Source: Bacillota bacterium (GTDB lineage: Bacteria > Bacillota > Sulfobacillia > Symbiobacteriales > ZC4RG38). Taken from it: a DNA stretch of 64,000 bases. The notes beneath the pieces were generated by a model. The model saw nothing but the letters and a program-made list of their open reading frames with translations. It had not been told where the DNA came from and did no database searches. The position numbers were made by a program, and so were the translations under genes. The DNA lies in NCBI GenBank assembly GCA_021890795.1, contig JAKKUO010000002.1, positions 1 to 64,000 on the forward strand, in the 5' to 3' direction. Of the stretch, positions 8,387 to 15,581 are shown piece after piece; position 1 is the stretch's first letter, and each line of letters begins with the position of its first letter.

Positions 8387-8851
8387 TCACGAACTCTCCT
8401 GCAGGGCGACGTCCAGCCGGATCTCCCCGAGGGAGGTCTGCAGGGGGATGCGGATCCGGGGGATCCCCAGGGTGCTGAAGTAGGCGCCTTTCCCCACCAT
8501 CACCGACGGCGGGGTCAGGTCGCAGGTGTAGCCCTGCTCGCTGAGGGCCATCAGCGCCCGTCCGGTGACCACGTTGCCCAGCTCCGCCACTGCGGAGAGC
8601 ACCAGGTCGTCCAGCGTCGCAAAGGGCATGCCGGCCATCCGGGAGGCGAGGGCCAGGGCCGTCTCCCGGCTCATCCCGAAGAGCACGAGCCCCCGGGGGT
8701 TGCCCACCGCACCCAGAAAGACCGTTACCTCGCTGTCCAGGGTGGGGTCGATGGTGGCCGTCAGGGCTCCCCGGTGGACCGAATCCTTTATCTCACAGCG
8801 GAGGGTCTCCACCGCTGCCCGGAAGAACGCGTTCAGGACTTCCGCTTTCAT
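8387..8851 (-). CDS. cheX: CheX-like chemotaxis phosphatase family protein
   Basis: A 154-residue protein of the CheC/CheX/FliY superfamily, whose members dephosphorylate CheY-P and so reset chemotactic signalling. The family helix SAVAELGNVVTG carries the paired Glu90 and Asn93 that serve as catalytic residues in CheX and CheC. Length and single motif fit CheX rather than CheC, which has two. It is transcribed alone from its own promoter on the minus strand, far from the flagellar operon further right, and converges on the HD-GYP gene. A role in c-di-GMP or other receiver signalling instead of CheY is possible. Confidence 0.82.
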   Translation of the reverse strand: MKAEVLNAFFRAAVETLRCEIKDSVHRGALTATIDPTLDSEVTVFLGAVGNPRGLVLFGMSRETALALASRMAGMPFATLDDLVLSAVAELGNVVTGRALMALSEQGYTCDLTPPSVMVGKGAYFSTLGIPRIRIPLQTSLGEIRLDVALQESS

Positions 8852-8901
8852 CGGTTGGCCTGCCCCCCAGCCGGTGCCGTTGTTGCCAAAATCCAGGCTG
8901 A

Positions 8902-8931
8902 TTATATCACAGAACAGATCGTGCTGTGAAG
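8902..8931 (-). promoter_or_regulatory. SigA-type promoter of the cheX-like gene
   Basis: Read on the minus strand, TTCACA (8926-8931) and TATAAT (8902-8907) are 18 bases apart, about 50 bases before the cheX-like start. The -10 is perfect and the -35 matches five of six. Confidence 0.75.
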
Positions 8932-9025
8932 TAACCGCCGGACGGGGGGCTTGCGCCCCTGGCTCCGAACCGCACCCCCTGGCACCCGTTCGGCCGGACA
9001 GCGGATGCCCCGGAACGATTCCTCG

Positions 9026-9034
9026 TGGTATAAT
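9026..9034 (+). promoter_or_regulatory. Extended -10 promoter
   Basis: TGGTATAAT (TGn plus a perfect TATAAT at 9029-9034) lies 36 bases before the next gene. No good -35 is visible, which is normal for an extended -10 promoter. Confidence 0.65.
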
Positions 9035-9069
9035 GTTCTACTGGCGAGCGGAGAGGGAGGAAGTGAGAC

Positions 9070-9600
9070 TTGCTGCAGGCGTTGGAAAACCTGGCACAGA
9101 CCCTGAAGAACGCCCTGATGGATCTGGGCCTCCCGCTCACGGTGCGGACGGCAATCGAACAGTGGGAAGGGTCCGTCACGCCCCAGGTCGAGGTGATTAT
9201 CAGTGTCGGCCGGGATCCGAACAGTGAGGCCGGTCCCGTGGCCGACATTTATCTATACCCCGGCCGGGAACAGACCTGTGGCGTCGAGGTGGAGGTCACC
9301 CTGCCCGCCCATACCGTCAGCCACCTGCAACCGGCGGAGCTCTGGGCCCGAGCCAAGGAGATCGCCGGGGTGGATGTCGGCATCAGCGGCATCCAGCGGT
9401 ACTTCCGGGGCGAGAGCGGGCAGACGGTACACATCCAGCTCGAGTCCCACTTCATCATCGACTACTGGTTCGAGGTGGAGGTCCCGGACGAGGGCGAGGC
9501 CAGCGACGAGGAATGGGACGACTTTGCCGCGGAGGTCTCCGCCATCGCCCAGGGCGTGGCCGGGCTGCTGGCCCTGGCCGATGAGGTGGGCGGCCGGTGA
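9070..9600 (+). CDS. Protein of unknown function
   Basis: I do not recognise this 176-residue protein. It is acidic, without signal peptide or membrane segment. The N-terminal 25 residues look helical, the middle (about 35-140) alternates short hydrophobic strands (VEVIISVG, VADIYLYPG, VEVEVTLPAH, HFIIDYWFEVEV) typical of an alpha/beta or beta-rich fold, and the end is a helix after a very acidic linker (GEASDEEWDD). The TTG start at 9070 is chosen for its position after GGGAGGAAG and a clear extended -10 promoter. Codon use matches its neighbours. It precedes coaD by about 95 bases and may share its transcript. Confidence 0.75.
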   Translation: MLQALENLAQTLKNALMDLGLPLTVRTAIEQWEGSVTPQVEVIISVGRDPNSEAGPVADIYLYPGREQTCGVEVEVTLPAHTVSHLQPAELWARAKEIAGVDVGISGIQRYFRGESGQTVHIQLESHFIIDYWFEVEVPDEGEASDEEWDDFAAEVSAIAQGVAGLLALADEVGGR

Positions 9601-9695
9601 TCCCCGCGCCTGGCAGGGGTTGCAGAAGTGCGCGTAGAATGCGGAATCTGCATCCCTGTCAGGTGACGGTCCAAGCGCGTGGGGAGGCAGTACCG

Positions 9696-10175
9696 TTGGC
9701 AAAGGCCCTCTGTCCTGGCAGCTTTGACCCCCCGACCTGTGGGCACCTGGACATCATCGAGCGGGCTGCCCAGATCTTTGAGCATGTGGTGGTCGGGATT
9801 CCCACCAATGCCCACAAGAAGCCCCTTTTCACCCTGGACGAACGGCTGGCCATGGTCCGGGCCATCACCGCGCACCTGCCCAACGTCTCCGTCGTCCCCA
9901 TCCCGGGGCTGACGGTGGAGGCGGCCCGGCAGCACGGTTGCCGGGTCATCGTCCGGGGGATGCGGGCGATCCAGGACTTTGAGTACGAGTTCCAGATGGG
10001 CCTGATGAACAAGAGGATGGCCCCGGACGTGGAAACCGTCTTCCTTCTGTCCGACGTCCGCTATTCCTTCGTCAGCTCGACGCTGGTGAAGGAGGTGGCC
10101 GCGTACGGGGGGAGCCTGGACGGCCTGGTCCCGCCGCTGGTGGCGGAGCAACTGCTGCGGAAACTGGGGCGATAA
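9696..10175 (+). CDS. coaD: Phosphopantetheine adenylyltransferase
   Basis: Penultimate step of coenzyme A synthesis: 4'-phosphopantetheine plus ATP gives dephospho-CoA. The protein has 159 residues, the usual family length. The nucleotidyltransferase motif PGSFDPPTCGH near the N terminus carries the TxGH-type catalytic histidine; FSSTL-like SFVSSTLVKEVA near the C terminus is the second ATP-binding motif. A TTG start at 9696 after GGGGAGG is preferred; the open frame extends upstream but lacks family similarity there. The gene heads the coaD-ylbL-DUF177-rpmF block known from Bacillus; supplying CoA next to fatty-acid genes makes sense. Confidence 0.95.
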   Translation: MAKALCPGSFDPPTCGHLDIIERAAQIFEHVVVGIPTNAHKKPLFTLDERLAMVRAITAHLPNVSVVPIPGLTVEAARQHGCRVIVRGMRAIQDFEYEFQMGLMNKRMAPDVETVFLLSDVRYSFVSSTLVKEVAAYGGSLDGLVPPLVAEQLLRKLGR

Positions 10176-10206
10176 CGGGTGAGTCGCCACCCGTGCAGGA
10201 GGTTCG

Positions 10207-10653
10207 GTGGCGGTGGAGATCTTCGCGCTATTGGACCAGCTGGAGGAAGCGATCCAGAGCGGCACCCGGGTGCCGCTGACGGGAAAGGTGATGCTCGACC
10301 CCGAAGAACTCCTGGCGCTGCTGGATCAGATCCGGGAAGCCCTGCCGGAAGAGCTGCGGACCGCCGCCCGGATCGCCGCGGAACGGGACCGGATCCTGCA
10401 GGCGGCCCGGGAGGAGGCGGAGACCACCGTCCGGGAGGCCAAGAACTACGCGGCCCAGTTGGCCGATGAGACGGCGGTGGCCCGGGAGGCCCAGCTCAAG
10501 GCGGAGGAGACCCTGGAGCAGGCCAAGCGGGTCGCCCGGGAGATCCGGATGGGGGCCCTGGAGTACGCCGAGCAGGTCCTCACCAAGGTGGAGGAGAACC
10601 TGGCCAAGGCCATCGAGACGGTGCGGCTCAGCCGGCAGGAACTGCGGAAGTAG
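10207..10653 (+). CDS. Conserved coiled-coil protein between coaD and ylbL
   Basis: A 148-residue protein of a group often labelled ATPase or V-type ATPase subunit-like in Bacillota, without proven function. The N-terminal 50 residues contain the recognisable stretch SGTRVPLTGKVMLDPEELL followed by a long charged helix (about 45-148) rich in Ala, Glu, Arg and Lys, predicted to form a coiled coil, as in ATP synthase b subunits or DivIVA-like proteins. No nucleotide-binding motif is seen. The GTG start is preceded by AGGAGG. It stands where Bacillus carries ylbJ/ylbK, 31 bases behind coaD and 22 before ylbL, so all three are probably cotranscribed. Confidence 0.78.
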   Translation: MAVEIFALLDQLEEAIQSGTRVPLTGKVMLDPEELLALLDQIREALPEELRTAARIAAERDRILQAAREEAETTVREAKNYAAQLADETAVAREAQLKAEETLEQAKRVAREIRMGALEYAEQVLTKVEENLAKAIETVRLSRQELRK

Positions 10654-10675
10654 GCGCGGCAGGAGGAGAGCGCAG

Positions 10676-11800
10676 GTGGCGGCCACCCAGCCCAGTCCGG
10701 AGACAGCGCCGGCCCCGGGCCAGGACCTCCAGGCCCCGGGGGCCGGCGCGGTCAGGCGAGGCCTGTGGACCCGGCCCCGGTGCCGCCAGATCCTCGTTGC
10801 TGCCGGCCTGGTGGCGGTCGCCGGGGTGCTGGGCTGGTTCATCCCGACCCCCTACGTGGTCACCGCTCCGGGGACGGCCTACGACGCCGCCGGGATGGTG
10901 CGGGTGCCGGGGGCGGTGGACCCGGAGCACCCGGGGCGGTTTCTGGTGCTCACCGTCACCTCCCGGCAAGCCAACCTGTACTGGTACCTTTACGGCCGGC
11001 TGTACCCCTGGCGGGTGCGGCTCCAGCCTCTGGACGAAGCCCTGGGGGCGTACCCGGATTACCAGCAGTACGAGGCGGACGCGGCGGCGCTCATGGCCGA
11101 AAGCCGGCTGTACGCCGCGGCGGCCGCCCTCCGGCTGTTGGGTTACCCCGTCCGGGTGGAGCCCCGGGGCGCCCGAGTGGTCGCGCTAACCACAGACTCC
11201 CCGTCCGGAGGGCTCCTGCAGCCGGGGGACCGGATCGTGGCCGTGGCCGGCCAGCCGGTACCGGGGGTGAGGGAGCTGATGGCGGCGCTCCGGCAGCACC
11301 CGCCGGGGCAGCCTCTCCCGGTCACCGTCGAGCGGGGCGGCGGCCGGCTGGAGCGGACGGTCCCCACCGGCCGGCACCGGAGCGGGGAGGGCGCGGCCCT
11401 GGGGATCCTGGTCCGGGACGCCTTTGCCGTCGAGCTGCCCCTGGCGGTGGAGGTGGAGCCCGGCGGCATCACCGGCCCCTCCGCGGGCCTGATCTTCAGC
11501 CTGGAGATTGTGGAGCAGCTGACCGGGGAGCCCCTGGCCGGGGACCTCCGGGTGGCGGGCACCGGCGCGGTGGACCCGGAGGGCCGGGTGGGACCGGTGG
11601 GGGGCGTCCCCCAGAAGGTCTACACCGCGGAGGCCGCCGGGGCCCGGGTGCTCTTTGTCCCCCGGGAGAACTACGCCGAGGCCCGGGCCGTTGCCACCCG
11701 GGTGGAGGTAGTGGCAGTGGGCAGCGTCGAGGAGGCGGTGGCCTGGCTTCGGGCCCACCGGTCCGAGGTGCCGGGCACCGGCTCGGCGGGGAGGGGATAG
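10676..11800 (+). CDS. ylbL: PDZ-domain Lon-type serine protease (YlbL family)
   Basis: Membrane-anchored protease with a catalytic domain like that of Lon; in Bacillus YlbL is tied to DNA-damage checkpoint recovery by degrading a cell-division inhibitor (family knowledge). The 374-residue protein has one membrane segment (about 38-56), an extracytoplasmic region, a PDZ domain (about 175-235, SPSGGLLQPGDRIVAVAGQPV) and the Lon domain with catalytic Ser269 in GPSAG and Lys314 in GVPQKV. GTG at 10676 follows AGGAGGAGAG and replaces a longer frame that runs through the previous gene. Confidence 0.9.
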   Translation: MAATQPSPETAPAPGQDLQAPGAGAVRRGLWTRPRCRQILVAAGLVAVAGVLGWFIPTPYVVTAPGTAYDAAGMVRVPGAVDPEHPGRFLVLTVTSRQANLYWYLYGRLYPWRVRLQPLDEALGAYPDYQQYEADAAALMAESRLYAAAAALRLLGYPVRVEPRGARVVALTTDSPSGGLLQPGDRIVAVAGQPVPGVRELMAALRQHPPGQPLPVTVERGGGRLERTVPTGRHRSGEGAALGILVRDAFAVELPLAVEVEPGGITGPSAGLIFSLEIVEQLTGEPLAGDLRVAGTGAVDPEGRVGPVGGVPQKVYTAEAAGARVLFVPRENYAEARAVATRVEVVAVGSVEEAVAWLRAHRSEVPGTGSAGRG

Positions 11801-11815
11801 GTGGAACCCGTCGCG

Positions 11816-11845
11816 TTGACAATGGGATCGGAGACGGCCTATAAT
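11816..11845 (+). promoter_or_regulatory. Strong SigA-type promoter before DUF177-rpmF
   Basis: Perfect TTGACA (11816-11821) and perfect TATAAT (11840-11845) are 18 bases apart, 38 bases before the DUF177 gene. This is one of the best consensus promoters in the window, as expected for a ribosomal protein gene. Confidence 0.9.
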
Positions 11846-11882
11846 ACGTCGTGTGCCTTTTCCGGCGAGGTGAGGCCCCGTG

Positions 11883-12422
11883 ATGCTCGATGTCAGCGAG
11901 GTTGTGGGCCAGCCGGGTGCCGCCAAGGAGGTCCCCCTCACCGTCGGGTTGGACCCGGGGGACCTGGGGGAGGACGTGCTCAGGGTGCTGGGGCCCCTGA
12001 CCGGCACCGCCCAGGTCGTGGGCACCGAGGAAGGCGCTCTGGTGCAGTTCCGGCTCGAGGGTGAGGTAGAACTCGCCTGCGGCCGGTGCCTCCAGCCGTA
12101 CCGATTTCCTGTGGACCTGGCCTTTGCCGAGGAGTTCCGAACCGGGCCGGTGGCCGTCGGGTCGGCGGAGCTCGAGGCCGACGACGACGGGTCTACCTTT
12201 GTCATGGTGGCGGACGGCCTGATTCCCGTGGCCGAGGTGGTGCGCCAGTACCTTCTGCTGGCGTTGCCCATGAAGCCCCTCTGCCGGCCGGACTGTGCGG
12301 GACTCTGTCCAGGCTGTGGCGTCAACCTCAACGAAGAACCCTGCCGGTGTGAGCCCGAGGCTGGCGATCCCCGCCTCGCTGTGCTCCGGAAACTCCTGGA
12401 CAATCCGGAGGCCGGCGGATAA
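11883..12422 (+). CDS. ylbN: DUF177 (YceD/YlbN family) protein
   Basis: A 179-residue member of the DUF177 family, which is linked to large-subunit rRNA accumulation and is nearly always next to rpmF. Conserved cysteines occur as CGRC near residue 65 and, toward the end, in CRPDCAGLCPGCG and CRC, suggesting metal binding. The Bacillus YlbN position (after YlbL, before rpmF) is kept. GTG at 11880 directly before ATG 11883 could also be used. The downstream rpmF starts 14 bases after the stop. Confidence 0.88.
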   Translation: MLDVSEVVGQPGAAKEVPLTVGLDPGDLGEDVLRVLGPLTGTAQVVGTEEGALVQFRLEGEVELACGRCLQPYRFPVDLAFAEEFRTGPVAVGSAELEADDDGSTFVMVADGLIPVAEVVRQYLLLALPMKPLCRPDCAGLCPGCGVNLNEEPCRCEPEAGDPRLAVLRKLLDNPEAGG

Positions 12423-12436
12423 AGGGGGGAGACGAT

Positions 12437-12634
12437 ATGGCAGTTCCGAAGAAAAAGACCACCCATCGCAAGCAGGCGCAGCGCCGGGCCCAGAACTTCC
12501 GACTGGCGGCTCCCACCCTGGTGGAGTGCTCCCAGTGCGGTTCGCCCAAGCTGCCCCACCATGTCTGCCCCACCTGCGGCTACTACGCTGGCCGCCAGGT
12601 GGTGAGCCAGGAGGCCGCTGCCGCGGAGTCGTAG
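12437..12634 (+). CDS. rpmF: 50S ribosomal protein L32
   Basis: Large-subunit protein of 65 residues. It begins with the family-typical MAVPKKKTTHRK, and has a zinc-ribbon with CSQC and CPTC pairs (about residues 31-49), so it is the zinc-binding paralogue type. The start is preceded by GGGGGGAGA. A strong terminator follows, ending the coaD-to-rpmF block before the fatty-acid operon; the order rpmF then fap/fab genes is conserved across many bacteria. Confidence 0.97.
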   Translation: MAVPKKKTTHRKQAQRRAQNFRLAAPTLVECSQCGSPKLPHHVCPTCGYYAGRQVVSQEAAAAES

Positions 12635-12680
12635 CCAGGCGGCAGCGACGGCTCCAGCGGGGAGGTTCCCGCCGGATGCG

Positions 12681-12719
12681 AGGCGAGGAGTCCACGGGCT
12701 CCTCGCCTGTGTTGTTTTT
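12681..12719 (+). terminator. Intrinsic terminator after rpmF
   Basis: AGGCGAGGAG (12681-12690) pairs with CTCCTCGCCT (12699-12708), followed by GTGTTGTTTTT. A textbook stem with a T-rich tail, separating rpmF from the FapR promoter. Confidence 0.9.
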
Positions 12720-12763
12720 GGGCCCGGTCCCGGGTGGAAACCCTTTTGTACGGCTGGAAACCC

Positions 12764-12811
12764 TTGCGTGGGACCGGGGTTCTGCGTATACTGATAGTAC
12801 CTGCTACTAAA
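12764..12811 (+). promoter_or_regulatory. fapR promoter with overlapping FapR operator
   Basis: TTGCGT (12764-12769) and TATACT (12787-12792) are 17 bases apart. Immediately behind and touching the -10, GATAGTACCTGCTACTAAA (12793-12811) closely matches the known 17-base FapR operator (TTAGTACCTnnTACTAA-like inverted repeat). FapR bound here would cover the start of transcription; malonyl-CoA releases FapR in the known systems. The operator is seen directly, the autoregulation inferred. Confidence 0.88.
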
Positions 12812-12869
12812 ATCTCCTGTTAAGACAGCCCTACCGACCTGACAGGCATCGCCCCGGGAGGGATCGCAG

Positions 12870-13469
12870 GTGGCACCGGGCCTCCGGAAGCGGGACCGGC
12901 AGGTCATGCTGCGGGAGAAGCTGCGGGAGAATCCGTTCCTCAGCGATGAGGAGCTAGCCCGGATCTTCGGCGTCAGCGTGCAGACCATCCGGCTCGACCG
13001 TCTCGCCCTGGGGATCCCGGAGCTAAGGGAGCGGACCAAGTCCGTTGCCGAGCGTACCTACGGGGTGGTGCGGGCCCTGGGGGCCAAGGAGATCGTCGGG
13101 GAGCTCATCGACATTACCCTGGGCCAGAGCGGCATTTCCATCCTGGAGACCACGGAGGAGATGGCCTTCGAGCGCACCCGGGTGATCCGGGGGCAGTACA
13201 TCTACGCCCAGGCGGAGTCCCTGGCCATCGCCCTCCTGGACGCGGACGTGGCCCTGACGGGCCTGGCCAACATCAAGTTCAAGCGGCCGGTCTACGTGGG
13301 GGAGCGGCTGGTGGCCAAGGCGGAGGTGATCCGCCGGAAGGGGGACCACCACGTGGTGCTGGTGGAGACCCGGGTGGGTCCGGAGAAGGTCTTCCGGGGC
13401 AAGTTCGTGGTCTTTGCGGTGGACCCGGCCCGGGTGATGGGGGGCGAGCGGTCTGAGAGTCGCGGTTGA
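12870..13469 (+). CDS. fapR: Transcription factor FapR
   Basis: Repressor of fatty-acid and phospholipid synthesis genes that senses malonyl-CoA. The 199-residue protein has a DeoR-like N-terminal helix-turn-helix (about 22-45, LSDEELARIFGVSVQTIRLDR), the linker helix, and a C-terminal hot-dog ligand domain (about 85-190, with GQYIYAQAESLAIALLDAD and the strand NIKFKRPVYVGERLVAKAEV). The GTG start is preceded by GGGAGGGATCGCAG. It is first in fapR-plsX-fabH-degV-fabD-fabG-acpP and has its own operator upstream. The last 17 bases overlap the inferred plsX start. Confidence 0.95.
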   Translation: MAPGLRKRDRQVMLREKLRENPFLSDEELARIFGVSVQTIRLDRLALGIPELRERTKSVAERTYGVVRALGAKEIVGELIDITLGQSGISILETTEEMAFERTRVIRGQYIYAQAESLAIALLDADVALTGLANIKFKRPVYVGERLVAKAEVIRRKGDHHVVLVETRVGPEKVFRGKFVVFAVDPARVMGGERSESRG

Positions 13470-14520
13470 TGCCATGGGCGGGGATCACGCCCCGGGCGTG
13501 GTGGTGGAGGGGGCCCTCGCGGCGGCCCGGACCCTGGGCCTGGAGATCCTGCTGGTCGGCCGGGAGGAGGCCATCGAACGGGAGCTGAGGGCCCGGGGGG
13601 GCCGGCCGCCGGGGGTGCGCATCGTCCCCGCCGCAGAAGTGATCGGCTACGACGAGCCGCCGGTGCAGGCGGTGCGACGGAAGAAGGACGCCTCCCTGGT
13701 GGTGGCGGCCCGGCTGGTGAAGGAAGGCCAGGCCGACGGGATGCTCTCCGCGGGCAGCACCGGGGCGCTCCTGGCCGCGGGGCTCTTCATCGTCGGCCGG
13801 ATGGACGGGGTGGACCGGCCGGCCCTGGGGACTCCGGTGCCCACCCGGAGCGGCCGGCCGGTCCTCCTCCTGGACGTGGGGGCGAACGCAGAGAACCGGC
13901 CGGAGCACCTGGTCCAGTTCGCGGTGATGGGGAGCGTCTACGCCCAGACAGCCCTGGGGATGGCCGAGCCCCGGGTCGGACTCCTGAACATCGGCACTGA
14001 GGCGGAGAAGGGCAACGCCCTGGTGAAGGAGGCCTACGCGCGGCTGAAGGAGGTTCCCGGCATCCGGTTCATCGGCTTTGTGGAGCCCCGGGACGTGCCC
14101 TTCGGCGCCGCGGAGGTGGTGGTGACCGACGGCTTTACGGGCAACGTGGTGCTGAAGACCTACGAAGGGGCGGCCATGGCCCTGATGGGGATGCTCCGGG
14201 ACGCCTTCGCCTCCTCGCCCCTGGCCCGGGTTGGGGGGCTCCTGGCCCGACCGGCCCTCCGGCGGGTCCGGCGCACCACCGACTGGACCGAGTACGGTGG
14301 GGCGCCGCTCCTGGGCCTGAGGGCCCCGGTGGTCAAGTGCCACGGGGCCTCCGACGGCCGGGCGATCCTGAGCGGCCTCCGGGTGCTCAAGGGGCTCCTG
14401 GAGGGGCAGGCGATTCCCCGGATGGCGGCCGCCCTTGTGGCGAGCCTGGCCGGGGTAGGGGAGAAGGGGAAGGGGGCAACCTCCCGCCCCGACTCTGAGC
14501 CCCGGGAAGGAAAGGAGTAG
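13453..14520 (+). CDS. plsX: Phosphate acyltransferase PlsX
   Basis: Makes acyl-phosphate from acyl-ACP, the first dedicated step of phosphatidic acid synthesis with PlsY. The family begins M-(R/K)-(I/V)-A-(V/L)-DAMGGDHAP; here the codons before the first ATG (13474) encode RVAVDA in frame, so the real start must be upstream. The only near-cognate start before the frame closes (TGA at 13435) is CTG at 13453, preceded by a G-rich GGGGGGCGAG. Starting there gives 355 residues and the full first beta strand; ATG 13474 would cut it off. Other motifs: SAGSTGALLA, DVGANAENRP, GLLNIGTEAEKG, DGFTGNVVLKT. Confidence 0.9.
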   Translation: MRVAVDAMGGDHAPGVVVEGALAAARTLGLEILLVGREEAIERELRARGGRPPGVRIVPAAEVIGYDEPPVQAVRRKKDASLVVAARLVKEGQADGMLSAGSTGALLAAGLFIVGRMDGVDRPALGTPVPTRSGRPVLLLDVGANAENRPEHLVQFAVMGSVYAQTALGMAEPRVGLLNIGTEAEKGNALVKEAYARLKEVPGIRFIGFVEPRDVPFGAAEVVVTDGFTGNVVLKTYEGAAMALMGMLRDAFASSPLARVGGLLARPALRRVRRTTDWTEYGGAPLLGLRAPVVKCHGASDGRAILSGLRVLKGLLEGQAIPRMAAALVASLAGVGEKGKGATSRPDSEPREGKE

Positions 14521-14529
14521 CGCCGGGAG

Positions 14530-15528
14530 ATGGAAAAGCGGGTCCGACCGGTGGGTATCACCGGCATCGGCGCCTACGCCCCGGAGCGAGTGCTGAGCAA
14601 CGCCGACCTGGAACGCATCGTGGAAACCTCCGACGAGTGGATTGTCACCCGGACAGGCATTCGGGAGCGGCGGATCGCCGGGCCGGAGGAGACCACTTCG
14701 ACCATGGCGGTCCAGGCCGCCCGGCAGGCCCTGGAGATGGCCGGGGTCCGGCCGGAGGAACTGGACCTGATCGTCGTGGGCACCGTCACGCCGGACATGG
14801 TCTTCCCCGCCACGGCGTGTCTGGTCCAGGACGCCCTGGGGGCCCGGCGGGCGGCCGCCATGGATATCTCTGCGGCCTGTCCGGGGTTTTTGTACGGCCT
14901 CGGGGTGGCGAGCCAGATGGTGGCCACCGGCCTTTATGAAAAGGCCCTGGTCATCGGCGCGGACACCCTGAGCCGGATCACCGACTACCAGGACCGGAGC
15001 ACCTGCGTCCTCTTCGGCGACGCCGCCGGGGCGGCGGTGCTGGAGCCGGTCTCCGAGGGCCGGGGGATCCTCGGCCTGGAGCTGGGGGCCGACGGCAGCG
15101 GCCGGGACCACCTCTACCTCCCCGGGGGCGGGAGCAAGCACCCGGCCTCCCACGAGACGGTGGAGCAGCGGCTCCACTACGTGAAGATGAATGGAAAGGA
15201 GGTCTTCAAGTTCGCGGTCCGGGTGATGAACGAGTCCACCCTCCGGGTGCTGGCCCAGGCGGGGCTCACCCCCGCGGACGTGGACCTCCTGGTCCCCCAC
15301 CAGGCCAACCTCCGGATCATCGAGGCCGCGGTGGAAAGGCTCGGGATTCCCTGGGAGAAGGTGGTGGTCAACCTGGACCGCTACGGCAACACCTCCGCGG
15401 CGGCGATCCCCCTGGCCCTGACGGAAGCCTGGCGGGCGGGCCGGATCCGGGACGGGGACCTGCTGCTCCTGGTCTCCTTCGGCGCCGGCCTGGTCTGGGG
15501 GGCGGTGGCCCTCCGGTGGGGCCGGTAG
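14530..15528 (+). CDS. fabH: 3-oxoacyl-ACP synthase III (beta-ketoacyl-ACP synthase)
   Basis: Starts fatty-acid chains by condensing an acyl-CoA with malonyl-ACP. The 332-residue thiolase-fold protein has the full Cys-His-Asn triad: Cys117 in SAACPGF, His257 in VPHQANLR, Asn287 in YGNTSAA. TSDEWIVTRTGIRERRIA near the N terminus is the family signature. It lies 9 bases after plsX in the FapR-controlled operon. In Bacillus, fabH is elsewhere; here it is within the operon, as in many Clostridia and Gram-negatives. Specificity for branched or straight primers cannot be told from this sequence. Confidence 0.96.
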   Translation: MEKRVRPVGITGIGAYAPERVLSNADLERIVETSDEWIVTRTGIRERRIAGPEETTSTMAVQAARQALEMAGVRPEELDLIVVGTVTPDMVFPATACLVQDALGARRAAAMDISAACPGFLYGLGVASQMVATGLYEKALVIGADTLSRITDYQDRSTCVLFGDAAGAAVLEPVSEGRGILGLELGADGSGRDHLYLPGGGSKHPASHETVEQRLHYVKMNGKEVFKFAVRVMNESTLRVLAQAGLTPADVDLLVPHQANLRIIEAAVERLGIPWEKVVVNLDRYGNTSAAAIPLALTEAWRAGRIRDGDLLLLVSFGAGLVWGAVALRWGR

Positions 15529-15581
15529 CGGGGGCCGGCAGCCCCTGGCAGGGATGAGGATGTGGGAAAGGAGCGAGGGCG

